Source: an uncultured bacterium | GTDB taxonomy: Bacteria; Verrucomicrobiota; Kiritimatiellia; CAIVKH01 | Length of the DNA: 64,000 nucleotides | Assembly: GCA_937958885.1 (NCBI GenBank) | Contig: CALGMT010000004.1 | Location: 31,770 to 95,769 of the forward strand | Direction of reading: 5' to 3' | Shown: piece after piece, positions 29,103 to 38,250 of the stretch | Layout of the letters: each line of letters opens with the position of its first letter | How positions within the stretch are numbered: position 1 is the first letter of the stretch | The notes under the pieces: model-generated | Databases searched by the model: none | Told to the model about the DNA's origin: nothing | What the model saw: the letters and a program-made list of their open reading frames with translations, nothing else | Translations under genes and position numbers: made by a program

Positions 29103-31084
29103 ACTCGCGCCTCTACAGAGGCCGCGTGATGCATGCGCGGTTGGAGCCGACCCGCCACGCGTTTTCCTACCCCGTTTATTTCCTCGGATTGGACATCGAC
29201 GAACTTCCGATCCTGGCCGAAACGGTGCGCGGATTTGCCTACAACCGACGCGGTCTTTTTTCGCTGTACGACCGCGACTATCTCGAAGACGTTGCGGGTA
29301 CGATCCGCGACAAGCTGGATCGTGTTCTAAAGCACATGCAACACGGCGGCGATGTTGCTCGGATTTTCCTGCTGACCTCGGCGCGATACTTCGGCTACGT
29401 CTTCAATCCCGTTAGTTTCTATTATTGCTACGACGCGCACGGCCGGCTGCGCTGCGCGCTCGCCGAGGTGAACAATACATTCCGCGAGCGCCATCTTTAC
29501 ACGCTGGAGGATCCGCGCTTCGAGGGCGAGACGGCCTTTTTCAAGGCGGCAAAAGCATTCCACGTTTCCCCATTCAACGACCGCAATGGGACGTATGCCT
29601 TTTCTTTTTCTCCGCCGGACCCGAACGTGGACGTTCGCGTGGATATAGTGCGGGACGGCCGCGTGGTTTTTAAATCGCAATTATCTGGTAAGGCGATGCC
29701 GCTGGACGCGAAACATCTGGTATCGACGCTGGTCGGATATCCCCTGACCGGTTTCATGACAATGCCCCGAATTATGTCGCAGGCGGCTCAATTATATTTT
29801 CGTCGACGGTTGCCGGTCTTCACCAAGCCCGCGCCCTCGAGCCCTTTCACGATCCGCACCGCACCGGCAACGTCATGGGAGCGCGTATGCGAGCGCCTTA
29901 TCTTGGCTCTGTTCGATCGGCTGGAGGTCGGCGAATTGCGGGTGCGCCTTCCGGGCGGAGTCGAGCGCACGTTCGGCGGAACATCGCCCGCCGTATCGGC
30001 GTCGATGCAAATTCGCAGCCATTCCTTCTTCTCGCGCGCAGTGCGCGACGGCGAAATTGGACTGGGCGAAGCCTACATGCTGGGCGAGTGGGATTCCCCG
30101 GACATCACGGCCTTGATCAGCCTGCTGATTGCAAATCGCCACAAATTGGAGAACGGCGATCTCCGCATGGCGCGCGTTGGACGATTGATCAATCGCGCGC
30201 GCTATCTGCTACAGCCCAACACGCTTTCGGGAAGCCGCAAAAACATCGCGGCCCACTATGATTTGAGCAACGACTTTTTCAAACTGTGGCTGGATCCGAC
30301 CATGATGTATTCGGCTGCAGTATTCGCGTCGCAGGGGGAATCGCTCGAAGTCGCCCAGCGCAATAAGATGCGAAAGTTGATCGCAGCCGCGCGCATCGGT
30401 CGTGAGCACCACGTGCTGGAAATCGGATCGGGCTGGGGCGGGTTTGCGATTGAGGCCGTACGGCTGACCGGGTGCCGCGTCACGTCCGTGACCATATCTC
30501 AACGGCAACTGGAGGAGGCGCAAGCGCGCGCGGCGGCGGCCGGCTTGGCGGATCGTATTGAGTTCAAGCTGTGCGACTATCGGCAACTCGACGGCGTGTA
30601 TGACCGCATTGTCTCCATCGAAATGCTGGAGGCGGTGGGCCGCAAGTATTTGGGAACTTTTTTTGCCACCCTGGATCGCGTCCTTCGTCCCGACGGCGTC
30701 GCCGCAATTCAGGTGATTACCATTCCCGATCAGCGGTACGATGGATATTCCCGCAGCACCGATTGGATTCAGAAGCACATTTTCCCCGGCGGCCACCTGC
30801 CCTCGCTTGGCGCGTTGGTATTGGCGATGACGCAGCATTCATCGCTGCATGTGGAGTCGGTCGAGAACATCGGCCCCCACTATGCCCCCACCCTCCGTCG
30901 CTGGCTGGAGAATTTCGAGGCCGCCCTTCCGCGCGTGCGAGAGCTCGGTTACGATGAAATGTTCATCCGCAAGTGGCGCTATTACCTGAGCTACTGCGAA
31001 GCCGCCTTTGCGACGCGCGCGCTCGACAACCTTCACCTGGTGCTGACCCGAGCCTGCAACCCTGCATTGCGAATGGCCTATTGA
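29099..31084 (+). CDS. DUF1365 - cyclopropane-fatty-acyl-phospholipid synthase fusion protein
   Basis: GTG start (GTGA overlap with upstream stop). N-terminus 'NSRLYRGRVMHARLEPTRHAFSYPVYFLGLDIDELP' is DUF1365-like; C-terminal half has 'AHYDLSNDFFKLWLDPTMMYSAAVF' and SAM motif 'VLEIGSGWGGFAIEAV' of CFA synthases; no stop between. Confidence 0.9.
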   Translation: MNSRLYRGRVMHARLEPTRHAFSYPVYFLGLDIDELPILAETVRGFAYNRRGLFSLYDRDYLEDVAGTIRDKLDRVLKHMQHGGDVARIFLLTSARYFGYVFNPVSFYYCYDAHGRLRCALAEVNNTFRERHLYTLEDPRFEGETAFFKAAKAFHVSPFNDRNGTYAFSFSPPDPNVDVRVDIVRDGRVVFKSQLSGKAMPLDAKHLVSTLVGYPLTGFMTMPRIMSQAAQLYFRRRLPVFTKPAPSSPFTIRTAPATSWERVCERLILALFDRLEVGELRVRLPGGVERTFGGTSPAVSASMQIRSHSFFSRAVRDGEIGLGEAYMLGEWDSPDITALISLLIANRHKLENGDLRMARVGRLINRARYLLQPNTLSGSRKNIAAHYDLSNDFFKLWLDPTMMYSAAVFASQGESLEVAQRNKMRKLIAAARIGREHHVLEIGSGWGGFAIEAVRLTGCRVTSVTISQRQLEEAQARAAAAGLADRIEFKLCDYRQLDGVYDRIVSIEMLEAVGRKYLGTFFATLDRVLRPDGVAAIQVITIPDQRYDGYSRSTDWIQKHIFPGGHLPSLGALVLAMTQHSSLHVESVENIGPHYAPTLRRWLENFEAALPRVRELGYDEMFIRKWRYYLSYCEAAFATRALDNLHLVLTRACNPALRMAY

Positions 31085-31134
31085 TTCCGGCAGTCGATTT
31101 ACCCACATCCTATTGCGCCGCAGTCGGGGCTCAA

Positions 31135-32364
31135 CTAGCCGGCGAGGGCTATCCATACACAGAGAATCGCGAATGACGCGACGGTTGCGGGAATCCCGGC
31201 GCGCGCGTGCTCTGCAAATGAAATCCGAATGCCGGCTTGCTTCGCTTGCTCGATCACGATCAAGTTCGCGATGCTGCCGATGGTGATCAGATTGCCCGCA
31301 AACGTGCTCGCCAGCGCAAGCACATACCATGGCTCGGGCGAATCGGCGGGCAGGAACTTGATGAGCACCATCACGGCGGGGACGTTGCTGACGATGTTGC
31401 TGAGCACGGCCGCTACTGCGGTGAGTACATACGGGTCCTCCAGGTGCACCCCGCGCTGCCGCGTGGTCTCAACGATCCACGCGGGCAGGCCGCTGTCCTC
31501 GAAACCCCGCACGACGACGAATAGGCCGATGAACAGCGCGATGAGATGCCAGTCGACCAAGCCCATCAATGAACGCGTCGCCAGTTTTCGGCTGCACAAA
31601 AGCACGCCGGCGGCAACCAGGGCGGATAGCTCCCGCGGGATATCTGTGAAAAAAGCCGCGACGAGCAGCGCGGCCACAATTCCCCCCTTCCGCGCCTGCG
31701 TGGGGCTGTATTCGGGCCATTCGCCGTGCGGCGTCTCTTGCGCGGCTGCCGCGCCCCATTGATTTCGATACAGCGCGATCACAATCCCGTACGCGGCTGC
31801 CAGGGAGATCGCGCTTGGTATCGCACACCAAAGAAAAAAATGCGTGAAGGAAAGCCGTCCCACTTGTCCGATCAGCATGTTTTGCGGATTGCCGATGATG
31901 GTGGCCGCTGATCCGATGTTGCTGGCCAGGGCGAGTCCCAGCAGAAACGGAATCGGATTCAGCCGCCGCCTCGCCAGAGACCACGCCAGCACCGGCGTAA
32001 AGGCGAGACACACAATGTCGTTCGCCAGGATCGCCGACAGCGCGCCGCTGGCCAACATCAGTTGCCAAAGAAAACGTCGAGGCCGATCCATCGCGCGCGT
32101 GAGCGCCATGGCGACATGGGTATAAAAACCCGCGAGCCGGAACTGAGAGGACAGCACCATGAGTCCGAAGAGCAGCAAAATGGTAGGAAAATCCACCGCG
32201 GCAACGGCATGATCCGTATCGAGGACCCCGAACGCGATCATCGCGACGCCGCCTAAAAGCGCGATGCCCGTGCGGTCGATGGCTAGACCAGGGACTTCGC
32301 CGATGGCCACCCCGATATAGGTCAGGGCAAAGATGAGCACCGCGGGTGTAAGGATGTCGGGCAT
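31135..32364 (-). CDS. Anion permease, ArsB/NhaD/SLC13-type
   Basis: 'LASNIGSAATIIGNPQNMLIG', 'ILANDIVCLAFTPVL', 'LSNIVSNVPAVMVLIKFLP'. Start set near MPDILTPAV; upstream starts would overlap the divergent SDR gene. Confidence 0.8.
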   Translation of the reverse strand: MPDILTPAVLIFALTYIGVAIGEVPGLAIDRTGIALLGGVAMIAFGVLDTDHAVAAVDFPTILLLFGLMVLSSQFRLAGFYTHVAMALTRAMDRPRRFLWQLMLASGALSAILANDIVCLAFTPVLAWSLARRRLNPIPFLLGLALASNIGSAATIIGNPQNMLIGQVGRLSFTHFFLWCAIPSAISLAAAYGIVIALYRNQWGAAAAQETPHGEWPEYSPTQARKGGIVAALLVAAFFTDIPRELSALVAAGVLLCSRKLATRSLMGLVDWHLIALFIGLFVVVRGFEDSGLPAWIVETTRQRGVHLEDPYVLTAVAAVLSNIVSNVPAVMVLIKFLPADSPEPWYVLALASTFAGNLITIGSIANLIVIEQAKQAGIRISFAEHARAGIPATVASFAILCVWIALAG

Positions 32365-32404
32365 TTGCAGAAGTATTTCAAATGAAAGGTTTTTGTAAAT
32401 CGCC

Positions 32405-33130
32405 ATGAATGCACTTATTTTCGGAGCAACAGGCGGCATCGGCGCGGCTCTCGCCCGAAGATTGCGCAACGCGGGTCATCACGTTTGGGGCAGCGCGCGC
32501 CATGCAGACCGACTGGCGCAACTCTCGACAGAACTCGAAATGGGCGCGACCCCCGGCGACGTGACGGCGCCTGAAGAGGTGGATCGCATCGTGGACACTG
32601 CGGCCCGTTCCATGGGCGGTCTGGATGCAGTGGCGCTATGCGTCGGAAGTATCTTGCTCAAACCGGCTCATCTGACGACAAACGACGAATGGGCCTTCAC
32701 ACTAAACGTGAATCTGAATGCCGCTTTTTACGTGACGCGGGCTTGCGCGCGCGCGATGCAGTCCGCCGGCGGTTCGGTCGTTCTGGTTTCCACCTGTGCC
32801 GCGCGTATCGGGCTCCCCAATCACGAAGCGATCGCGGCAGCGAAAGCGGGTGTTGAGGGCTTGGCGCGTGCGGCGGCGGCGACGTACTCGTCTCGCGGGA
32901 TTCGATTCAATGTTGTTGCACCAGGCCTCGTGGACACACCGCTTTCGGCGCGCATTACAGCCAATGAGGCCTCGCGAAAAGCCTCCCAAGCCATGCACCC
33001 GCTCGGTCGTATCGGCACGCCGGACGATGTGGCATCGGCGATTGCATGGCTGATGGATCCGGAGCAAAGCTGGGTCACCGGACAAGTGCTGGGCGTTGAC
33101 GGCGGTTTAGCCTCGCTGAAAGGCCGGTAA
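32405..33130 (+). CDS. Short-chain dehydrogenase/reductase
   Basis: 'ALIFGATGGIGAALARRL' Rossmann motif; 'PDDVASAIAWLMDPEQSWVTGQVLGVDGG'. Confidence 0.93.
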   Translation: MNALIFGATGGIGAALARRLRNAGHHVWGSARHADRLAQLSTELEMGATPGDVTAPEEVDRIVDTAARSMGGLDAVALCVGSILLKPAHLTTNDEWAFTLNVNLNAAFYVTRACARAMQSAGGSVVLVSTCAARIGLPNHEAIAAAKAGVEGLARAAAATYSSRGIRFNVVAPGLVDTPLSARITANEASRKASQAMHPLGRIGTPDDVASAIAWLMDPEQSWVTGQVLGVDGGLASLKGR

Positions 33131-33133
33131 GTC

Positions 33134-33607
33134 ATGCGCACATTCATCGCTCGCCATACGGTCCCCTACCCGGTCGAAGTCGTTTTTGCATGGCACGAGC
33201 ATCCGGGTGCTCTAGACGCCTTGCTCCCGGCATTTCCGCGCATACGGGTGGTGCGGCATGAGGGCATACGGAATGGCGCCGCGGCCGTGATGGAAATTCG
33301 ATTGGGGCCCTTTCGACTCGAATGGGAGGCCATCCATGATGGATTCGTTCGCAATAAGCAATTTCGCGATATCCAAGTCCGAGGGCCTTTTCGTGTTTGG
33401 GAACACACGCATCGTTTTGAGGCTGTTGGCGAATACAGCTGCCGTTTGACCGATCGGGTGGTCTTTTCGTTGCCCGGAGGCCGAATCATCAATGCCCTGC
33501 TTTCGCCGGTGGTCGCGATGTTGCTGCACGGCATGTTCAATGAACGATATCGCGCGCTTGATCGCGCGCTAGAAGAATCCTATGCGATGAAGCCGTGCGA
33601 CATATGA
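33134..33607 (+). CDS. SRPBCC (START-like) family protein
   Basis: 'VPYPVEVVFAWHEHPGALDALLPAF...' SRPBCC-like; ATGA overlap with photolyase. Confidence 0.75.
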   Translation: MRTFIARHTVPYPVEVVFAWHEHPGALDALLPAFPRIRVVRHEGIRNGAAAVMEIRLGPFRLEWEAIHDGFVRNKQFRDIQVRGPFRVWEHTHRFEAVGEYSCRLTDRVVFSLPGGRIINALLSPVVAMLLHGMFNERYRALDRALEESYAMKPCDI

Positions 33608-35028
33608 GCAGCGAAACGACCATTCTCTGGTTCAGACGCGATCTGCGGCTTGCTGACCATGACGCCTTGAACGCGGCGCGCGTCCGCGGAAGTTGCGTCA
33701 TCCCTGTGTTTATTTGGGCGCCGGAGGAGGAAGCGCCCTGGCAGCCAGGCGCGGCATCCCGGTGGTGGCTGCACCAGAGCCTACACGCGCTACGGGTTTC
33801 CCTGCGAGAGTTGGGAAGCGACTTGATCATTCGGCGCGGTCCGTCGCTAGACGCCATCCGGCAGTTGATAGCAGAGACGGGCGCGACGGCAGTTTATTGG
33901 AGCAGACTTTACGAACCCGCAGTTATTGAACGGGACCGCGTGATCAAAACCGCGCTTCGCGAGGCGGGTATCGAAGCAAAGTCCTTCAATGCGGCCCTGC
34001 TCCACGAGCCATGGACAGTCCAGACGACGCAGGGCAAGCCGTACCAGGTCTTCACGCCTTTCTATCGCGCGTGTCAGGCGCTGGGCGACCCCTCAACGCC
34101 GCTGAAGAAACCGACAGCTTTACCGCCGATTCCTGCCCTCGCATCACTGGAGATCGATGCGCTCGAATTGCTTCCATCAATCCGCTGGTACACGGGAATA
34201 GCAGCGGCTTGGCAGCCGGGCGAAGAGGGTGGGCTGAAGCGGCTCGGCGGGTTTGCCCCGATCGCGCCCCGCTACAAATCTGAGCGCGATCGCCCGGACT
34301 TGGAGAGCACCTCGCGACTCTCGCCGCATCTTCATTTTGGCGAGATCAGTCCGCGCCAAGTGTGGTGGGCGATTCGCAAGGCGCATCCGGGCGGAGCTGC
34401 TGAGCCGTATCTCCGACAACTCATTTGGCGGGAGTTTGCGCACCATTTGCTTTACCACTTCCCCCACACGACGTCCGAACCGTTGCGCCCGGAATTCAAG
34501 CGCTTCCCATGGTCTGAAGATGCGCGCCTGCTCCGCGCTTGGCAGAAGGGCCGAACCGGATATCCGATCGTTGATGCCGGCATGCGCGAGCTATGGCATA
34601 CCGGGTGGATGCACAACCGCGTTCGCATGATTGTCGCGTCGTTTCTCGTCAAGGATCTCCTCGTTCCGTGGCAGGCCGGGGCTCGCTGGTTCTGGGATAC
34701 CCTGGTGGACGCCGATCTTGCCAACAATTCGTTGGGCTGGCAGTGGACGGCCGGTTGCGGCGCCGACGCCGCTCCGTATTTTCGGATATTCAATCCCGCT
34801 TTGCAGGGTGAAAAGTTCGATCCGGACGGCGCATATGTACGGCGTTGGGTTCCCGAACTCGCTCGCATCGACACGCGCGGACTGCACCGCGTCTTCGAGC
34901 GGGATCGGCAGGAGTTAGCCGCCGCGGGCGTTGAAGTGGGTCGAGACTATCCCGCAGCGCTGGTCGATCACTCTGCCGCGCGCGATGCGGCGCTGGCGGC
35001 ATACGATCGGATCAAACGCTTCGAGTAA
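33604..35028 (+). CDS. phr: Deoxyribodipyrimidine photolyase
   Basis: 'ILWFRRDLRLADHDAL', 'GYPIVDAGMRELWHTGWMHNRVRMIVASFLVKDLLVPWQAG', 'DADLANNSLGWQWTAGCGADAAPYFRIFNP'. Confidence 0.96.
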   Translation: MSSETTILWFRRDLRLADHDALNAARVRGSCVIPVFIWAPEEEAPWQPGAASRWWLHQSLHALRVSLRELGSDLIIRRGPSLDAIRQLIAETGATAVYWSRLYEPAVIERDRVIKTALREAGIEAKSFNAALLHEPWTVQTTQGKPYQVFTPFYRACQALGDPSTPLKKPTALPPIPALASLEIDALELLPSIRWYTGIAAAWQPGEEGGLKRLGGFAPIAPRYKSERDRPDLESTSRLSPHLHFGEISPRQVWWAIRKAHPGGAAEPYLRQLIWREFAHHLLYHFPHTTSEPLRPEFKRFPWSEDARLLRAWQKGRTGYPIVDAGMRELWHTGWMHNRVRMIVASFLVKDLLVPWQAGARWFWDTLVDADLANNSLGWQWTAGCGADAAPYFRIFNPALQGEKFDPDGAYVRRWVPELARIDTRGLHRVFERDRQELAAAGVEVGRDYPAALVDHSAARDAALAAYDRIKRFE

Positions 35029-35032
35029 AAGG

Positions 35033-35061
35033 CTGACGCTTTTCTCACAATGAGCTAACCT
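35033..35061 (+). promoter_or_regulatory. Candidate Pho box upstream of phoB: CTGACGC-TTTT-CTCACAA-TGAG-CTAACCT
   Basis: Three CT(n)AC-type half-sites in exact 11-bp phase, directly upstream of phoB. Confidence 0.5.
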
Positions 35062-35108
35062 GTTTCTTGGAGTGTGTCGTTCGTTAAGTTGGGTGTGAAA
35101 GGAGCGAC

Positions 35109-35795
35109 ATGGCCAAGAAGAAGATACTGCTCATCGAGGATGATGAGGACATACAAGAGCTCGTTTCCTACCATCTCGGCAAGGAAGGGTATGCCGTTCA
35201 GGTTGTGGGGGCCGGAGAATCGGCGCTCGATACGGCGCGAAAAACTGCGCCCGACTTGATTTTGCTGGATTTGATGCTGCCGGGAATCGACGGCTTGCAG
35301 GTTTGCCGCAATCTGCGCAACGACGCGAAAACGCGCCATATCCCCATTGTGATGGTGACCGCGAAGGGCGAGGAAACCGACATTGTCACGGGCCTCGAGG
35401 TCGGCGCCGACGACTATCTGACCAAGCCGTTCAGTCCCAAGGTGCTCGTTGCGAGAATTCGAAATATCATGCGCCGAAAGGCGCGCGATGTTGCCGACGA
35501 CGCGTCGCCGATCGCGGTGCACGACATCGTGATTCACCCCGGTCGCCACGAGGTCCTCGTGAAGGGAAAACGCATCGATCTGACCTTCACCGAATTTCGA
35601 GTGCTTCAGTTCCTCGCTCGGCGACCCGGATGGGTGTATACACGTCAGCAGATTGTGGACGCGGTGCGCGGCGAGGACTATGCCGTGACGGATCGTTCGG
35701 TGGATGTGCAAATCGTCGGCCTTCGTCGAAAACTCGGCGCGGCGGGCGATTGCATCGAAACTGTCCGAGGAGTCGGTTATCGCTTCAGGGAATAG
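35109..35795 (+). CDS. phoB: Phosphate regulon response regulator, OmpR/PhoB family
   Basis: 'KILLIEDDEDIQELVSYHL', 'LILLDLMLPGIDGLQVCR', winged-helix 'RRPGWVYTRQQIVDAVRGEDYAVTDRSVDVQIVGLRRKLG'; adjacent to pst-phoU. Confidence 0.93.
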   Translation: MAKKKILLIEDDEDIQELVSYHLGKEGYAVQVVGAGESALDTARKTAPDLILLDLMLPGIDGLQVCRNLRNDAKTRHIPIVMVTAKGEETDIVTGLEVGADDYLTKPFSPKVLVARIRNIMRRKARDVADDASPIAVHDIVIHPGRHEVLVKGKRIDLTFTEFRVLQFLARRPGWVYTRQQIVDAVRGEDYAVTDRSVDVQIVGLRRKLGAAGDCIETVRGVGYRFRE

Positions 35796-35827
35796 TCGGC
35801 AGAGCATCTTCGACTCCTCACGCAATC

Positions 35828-35845
35828 CTAACACATCGCTAACAC
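35828..35845 (+). promoter_or_regulatory. Candidate Pho box CTAACAC-ATCG-CTAACAC upstream of the porin
   Basis: Perfect 7-bp direct repeat at 11-bp period; a weaker half-site (CTCACGC, 35817-35823) sits one more period upstream. Confidence 0.6.
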
Positions 35846-35938
35846 TCGGCGTGGAGCATCCGAACGTTCTTTATAGGCTTTCTCGCACTGGATGGCATGT
35901 AAAGGACACGAACCAAAACAAGACCACAGGAGATTATC

Positions 35939-37051
35939 ATCAAAAAGTCAACAATGCTGGGCCTGGTGACCGCCGCCGTCACGGGATTGACCGTAACGGC
36001 TCAAGAGAGCAAACCGGCCGCAACCTGGACCGATAAAGTCACGGTAAAGGGAGATGTCCGCGTTCGCTACGAAAGTATCGAGGAAGACGGCAAGCCGGAC
36101 CGTCAGCGCGATCGCTTTCGTCTCCGCCTTGGTGTCGATGCCAAGCCCTCGGATGAGTTGAAGGTTGGCGCGCGCCTAACGTCCAGCGACGGCGGCGACC
36201 GCCTATCCCGCAATTCCACCTTCACGGGCGCGGGTTCCAAAAAAGATATTTATATCGACCTCGCCTTCATTGAGTATAGTCCGGCGGCTGTTGAAGGGTT
36301 CAGCCTGATCGCCGGAAAAATGGAGAACCCGTACACTGCCGTTGCAGATCATATCTGGGACAGCGACTACACGCCGGAAGGCGTCGCGGTGAAATACGCG
36401 GCGGGTGGCGATGTCAAGGCGACGCTGGCGGCGGGTTACCACTGGTTGATCGAGCGCTCGGCGAGCGAAGACGACGCCAAGCAGCTCGGCGTTCAAGGCG
36501 CGGTTAGAATCAAGACCGGCGACGACTCCTCGCTGCTCGCCGGCGTCGGCTACTACGCAACCCAGGAGTTGGACGGCTTCCCGCTGATTGACGACAAGTC
36601 GTTCGGCAATTCCACCGTAAAAGTGGTGGACGGAGACAAGACCAATTCGTTGTTCGCCTCCGAATTCGAAGTGCTGGAACTTTTCGCGCAGTTCGCGGCG
36701 AACGTCGGCCTGCCCTTCTCGGTGTACGGCTCCTACGCGATCAACCAGGACGCCGATTCCGACGACACGGCATGGATCGCCGGCTTTACTGTCGGCAAAA
36801 CCAAGGAAGTCGGGTCGCTCGAAGGCGGCTATAATTACCGCGTTATCGAGAAGGATGCCGTGCTCGGCGCCCTGACCGATTCCGATTTCATCGGCGGCGG
36901 AACGAATGGCGAAGGCCACAAGTTCTATGTCCGCTACCAACTCGCAAAGAACCTGCAGCTTGGCGCGACCTACTTCCTCAACGCCAAGGATCCGGATGAA
37001 AAGGATATCGAGTACCAGCGCCTCCAAATCGATCTCGCGGCTCGCTTCTGA
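35939..37051 (+). CDS. Outer-membrane porin-like beta-barrel, probably phosphate-starvation linked; likely ATC start
   Basis: Signal peptide; alternating beta-barrel-like pattern 'VTVKGDVRVRYESIEED...RDRFRLRLGVDAKPSDELKVGARLTS'; C-terminus 'LQIDLAARF' ends in Phe. AGGAG is 6 nt from ATC 35939; first ATG is 35954. Confidence 0.75.
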   Translation: MKKSTMLGLVTAAVTGLTVTAQESKPAATWTDKVTVKGDVRVRYESIEEDGKPDRQRDRFRLRLGVDAKPSDELKVGARLTSSDGGDRLSRNSTFTGAGSKKDIYIDLAFIEYSPAAVEGFSLIAGKMENPYTAVADHIWDSDYTPEGVAVKYAAGGDVKATLAAGYHWLIERSASEDDAKQLGVQGAVRIKTGDDSSLLAGVGYYATQELDGFPLIDDKSFGNSTVKVVDGDKTNSLFASEFEVLELFAQFAANVGLPFSVYGSYAINQDADSDDTAWIAGFTVGKTKEVGSLEGGYNYRVIEKDAVLGALTDSDFIGGGTNGEGHKFYVRYQLAKNLQLGATYFLNAKDPDEKDIEYQRLQIDLAARF

Positions 37052-37065
37052 TTCACCGATTCGCG

Positions 37066-37096
37066 GGGCGGGCCGCAAGGCCCGCCCCAAACTTTT
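37066..37096 (+). terminator. Intrinsic terminator after the porin
   Basis: GGGGCGGGCC-GCAA-GGCCCGCCCC 10-bp stem with GCAA loop, then AAACTTTT. Confidence 0.7.
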
Positions 37097-37219
37097 CGAT
37101 ATTTGGCGGGCACCCGACGGCGAATATGGGCGCAGGGGCTTAATCATTTCGAGAGTTGATGATGCGCCGCATGCCGCGGCGGTCCGGCTCTCCTAACCCC
37201 AAAAAAGGACGTATACACG

Positions 37220-38194
37220 ATGAAAACGAAGATCATGCGCTCCGGCCTCGCTGGAGCACTCGCTGCAGCCATGTCGGCCGGCTCGGCGTTCGCTGGTCCG
37301 GTCAAAGTTGACGAGCGGATCGCCCCCTATTCACGAGTGGAAGGCGTCTCCGGCAACCTGAACAGCATCGGTTCTGACACGTTGAACAACCTGATGACGC
37401 TGTGGGCCGAAGGGTTCCGCGCCGTCTATCCGAACGTCAACATTCAGATCGAAGGCAAAGGATCGTCGACGGCGCCGCCGGCCCTCATCGAGGGGACCGC
37501 ACAAATCGGTCCGATGAGCCGTCCGATGAAGTCTTCCGAGATTGATGCCTTCGAGAAAAAGTTCGGCTACAAGCCCACAGAGATCCGCGTGGCTGTCGAT
37601 GCCTTGGCCGTGTTTGTCCACAAGGACAATCCGATTAAGGGCCTGACAATGCAGCAGGTGGACAGCATCTTTTCGTCCACCCGCAAAATGGGCGGTCCGG
37701 ACATTACGACGTGGGGGCAACTCGGGTTGACCGGCGATTGGGCGAACCGCCCGATCTCGCTCTTCGGCCGCAACAGCGCCTCCGGCACCTACGGATTCTT
37801 CAAGGACCATGCGCTCTCCAAGGGCGACTTTCGCGCGACGGTGAAGGAGCAACCGGGTTCGTCGTCTGTTGTGCTAGGCGTGGCCGGGGACATCTATGCG
37901 ATGGGATATTCGGGTATTGGGTATATGACCGCCGGCGTCCGCTCTGTTCCTCTTGGTGTAAACGAGGGCGAGTACTTCGAATCCACACCCGAAAATGCGA
38001 TCAGCGGCGATTACCCGCTCGCGCGCTTTTTGATGATCTATATTAACAAAAAGCCCGGCCAGCCGCTCGACACGCTGACTAGCGAGTTTGTTAAATTCAT
38101 CCTCTCCAAGGAAGGCCAGGAGGTCGTTGTCAAGGATGGCTACTTCCCGATGCCTAACGAGGTGATTCAAGAAGAGTTGCAGAAGATTCTGTAA
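37220..38194 (+). CDS. pstS: Phosphate ABC transporter substrate-binding protein
   Basis: '[22 protein letters not shown]', '[29 protein letters not shown]', '[18 protein letters not shown]'. Confidence 0.92.
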   Translation: MKTKIMRSGLAGALAAAMSAGSAFAGPVKVDERIAPYSRVEGVSGNLNSIGSDTLNNLMTLWAEGFRAVYPNVNIQIEGKGSSTAPPALIEGTAQIGPMSRPMKSSEIDAFEKKFGYKPTEIRVAVDALAVFVHKDNPIKGLTMQQVDSIFSSTRKMGGPDITTWGQLGLTGDWANRPISLFGRNSASGTYGFFKDHALSKGDFRATVKEQPGSSSVVLGVAGDIYAMGYSGIGYMTAGVRSVPLGVNEGEYFESTPENAISGDYPLARFLMIYINKKPGQPLDTLTSEFVKFILSKEGQEVVVKDGYFPMPNEVIQEELQKIL

Positions 38195-38204
38195 TTCAGT
38201 TACG

Positions 38205-38246
38205 GCGCGGAGCGCGTGCAACACGCGCTCCGCGCTGCTTTCTTTT
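38205..38246 (+). terminator. Terminator/attenuator hairpin between pstS and pstC
   Basis: GCGCGGAGCGCGTG-CAA-CACGCGCTCCGCGC (14-bp stem) followed by TGCTTTCTTTT. Confidence 0.75.
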
Positions 38247-38250
38247 CACC

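Noticed and set aside
37182-37204. Single CTAACCC before pstS considered as a Pho box
   Set aside because: No second half-site at +/-11 bp and too close to the pstS start region.
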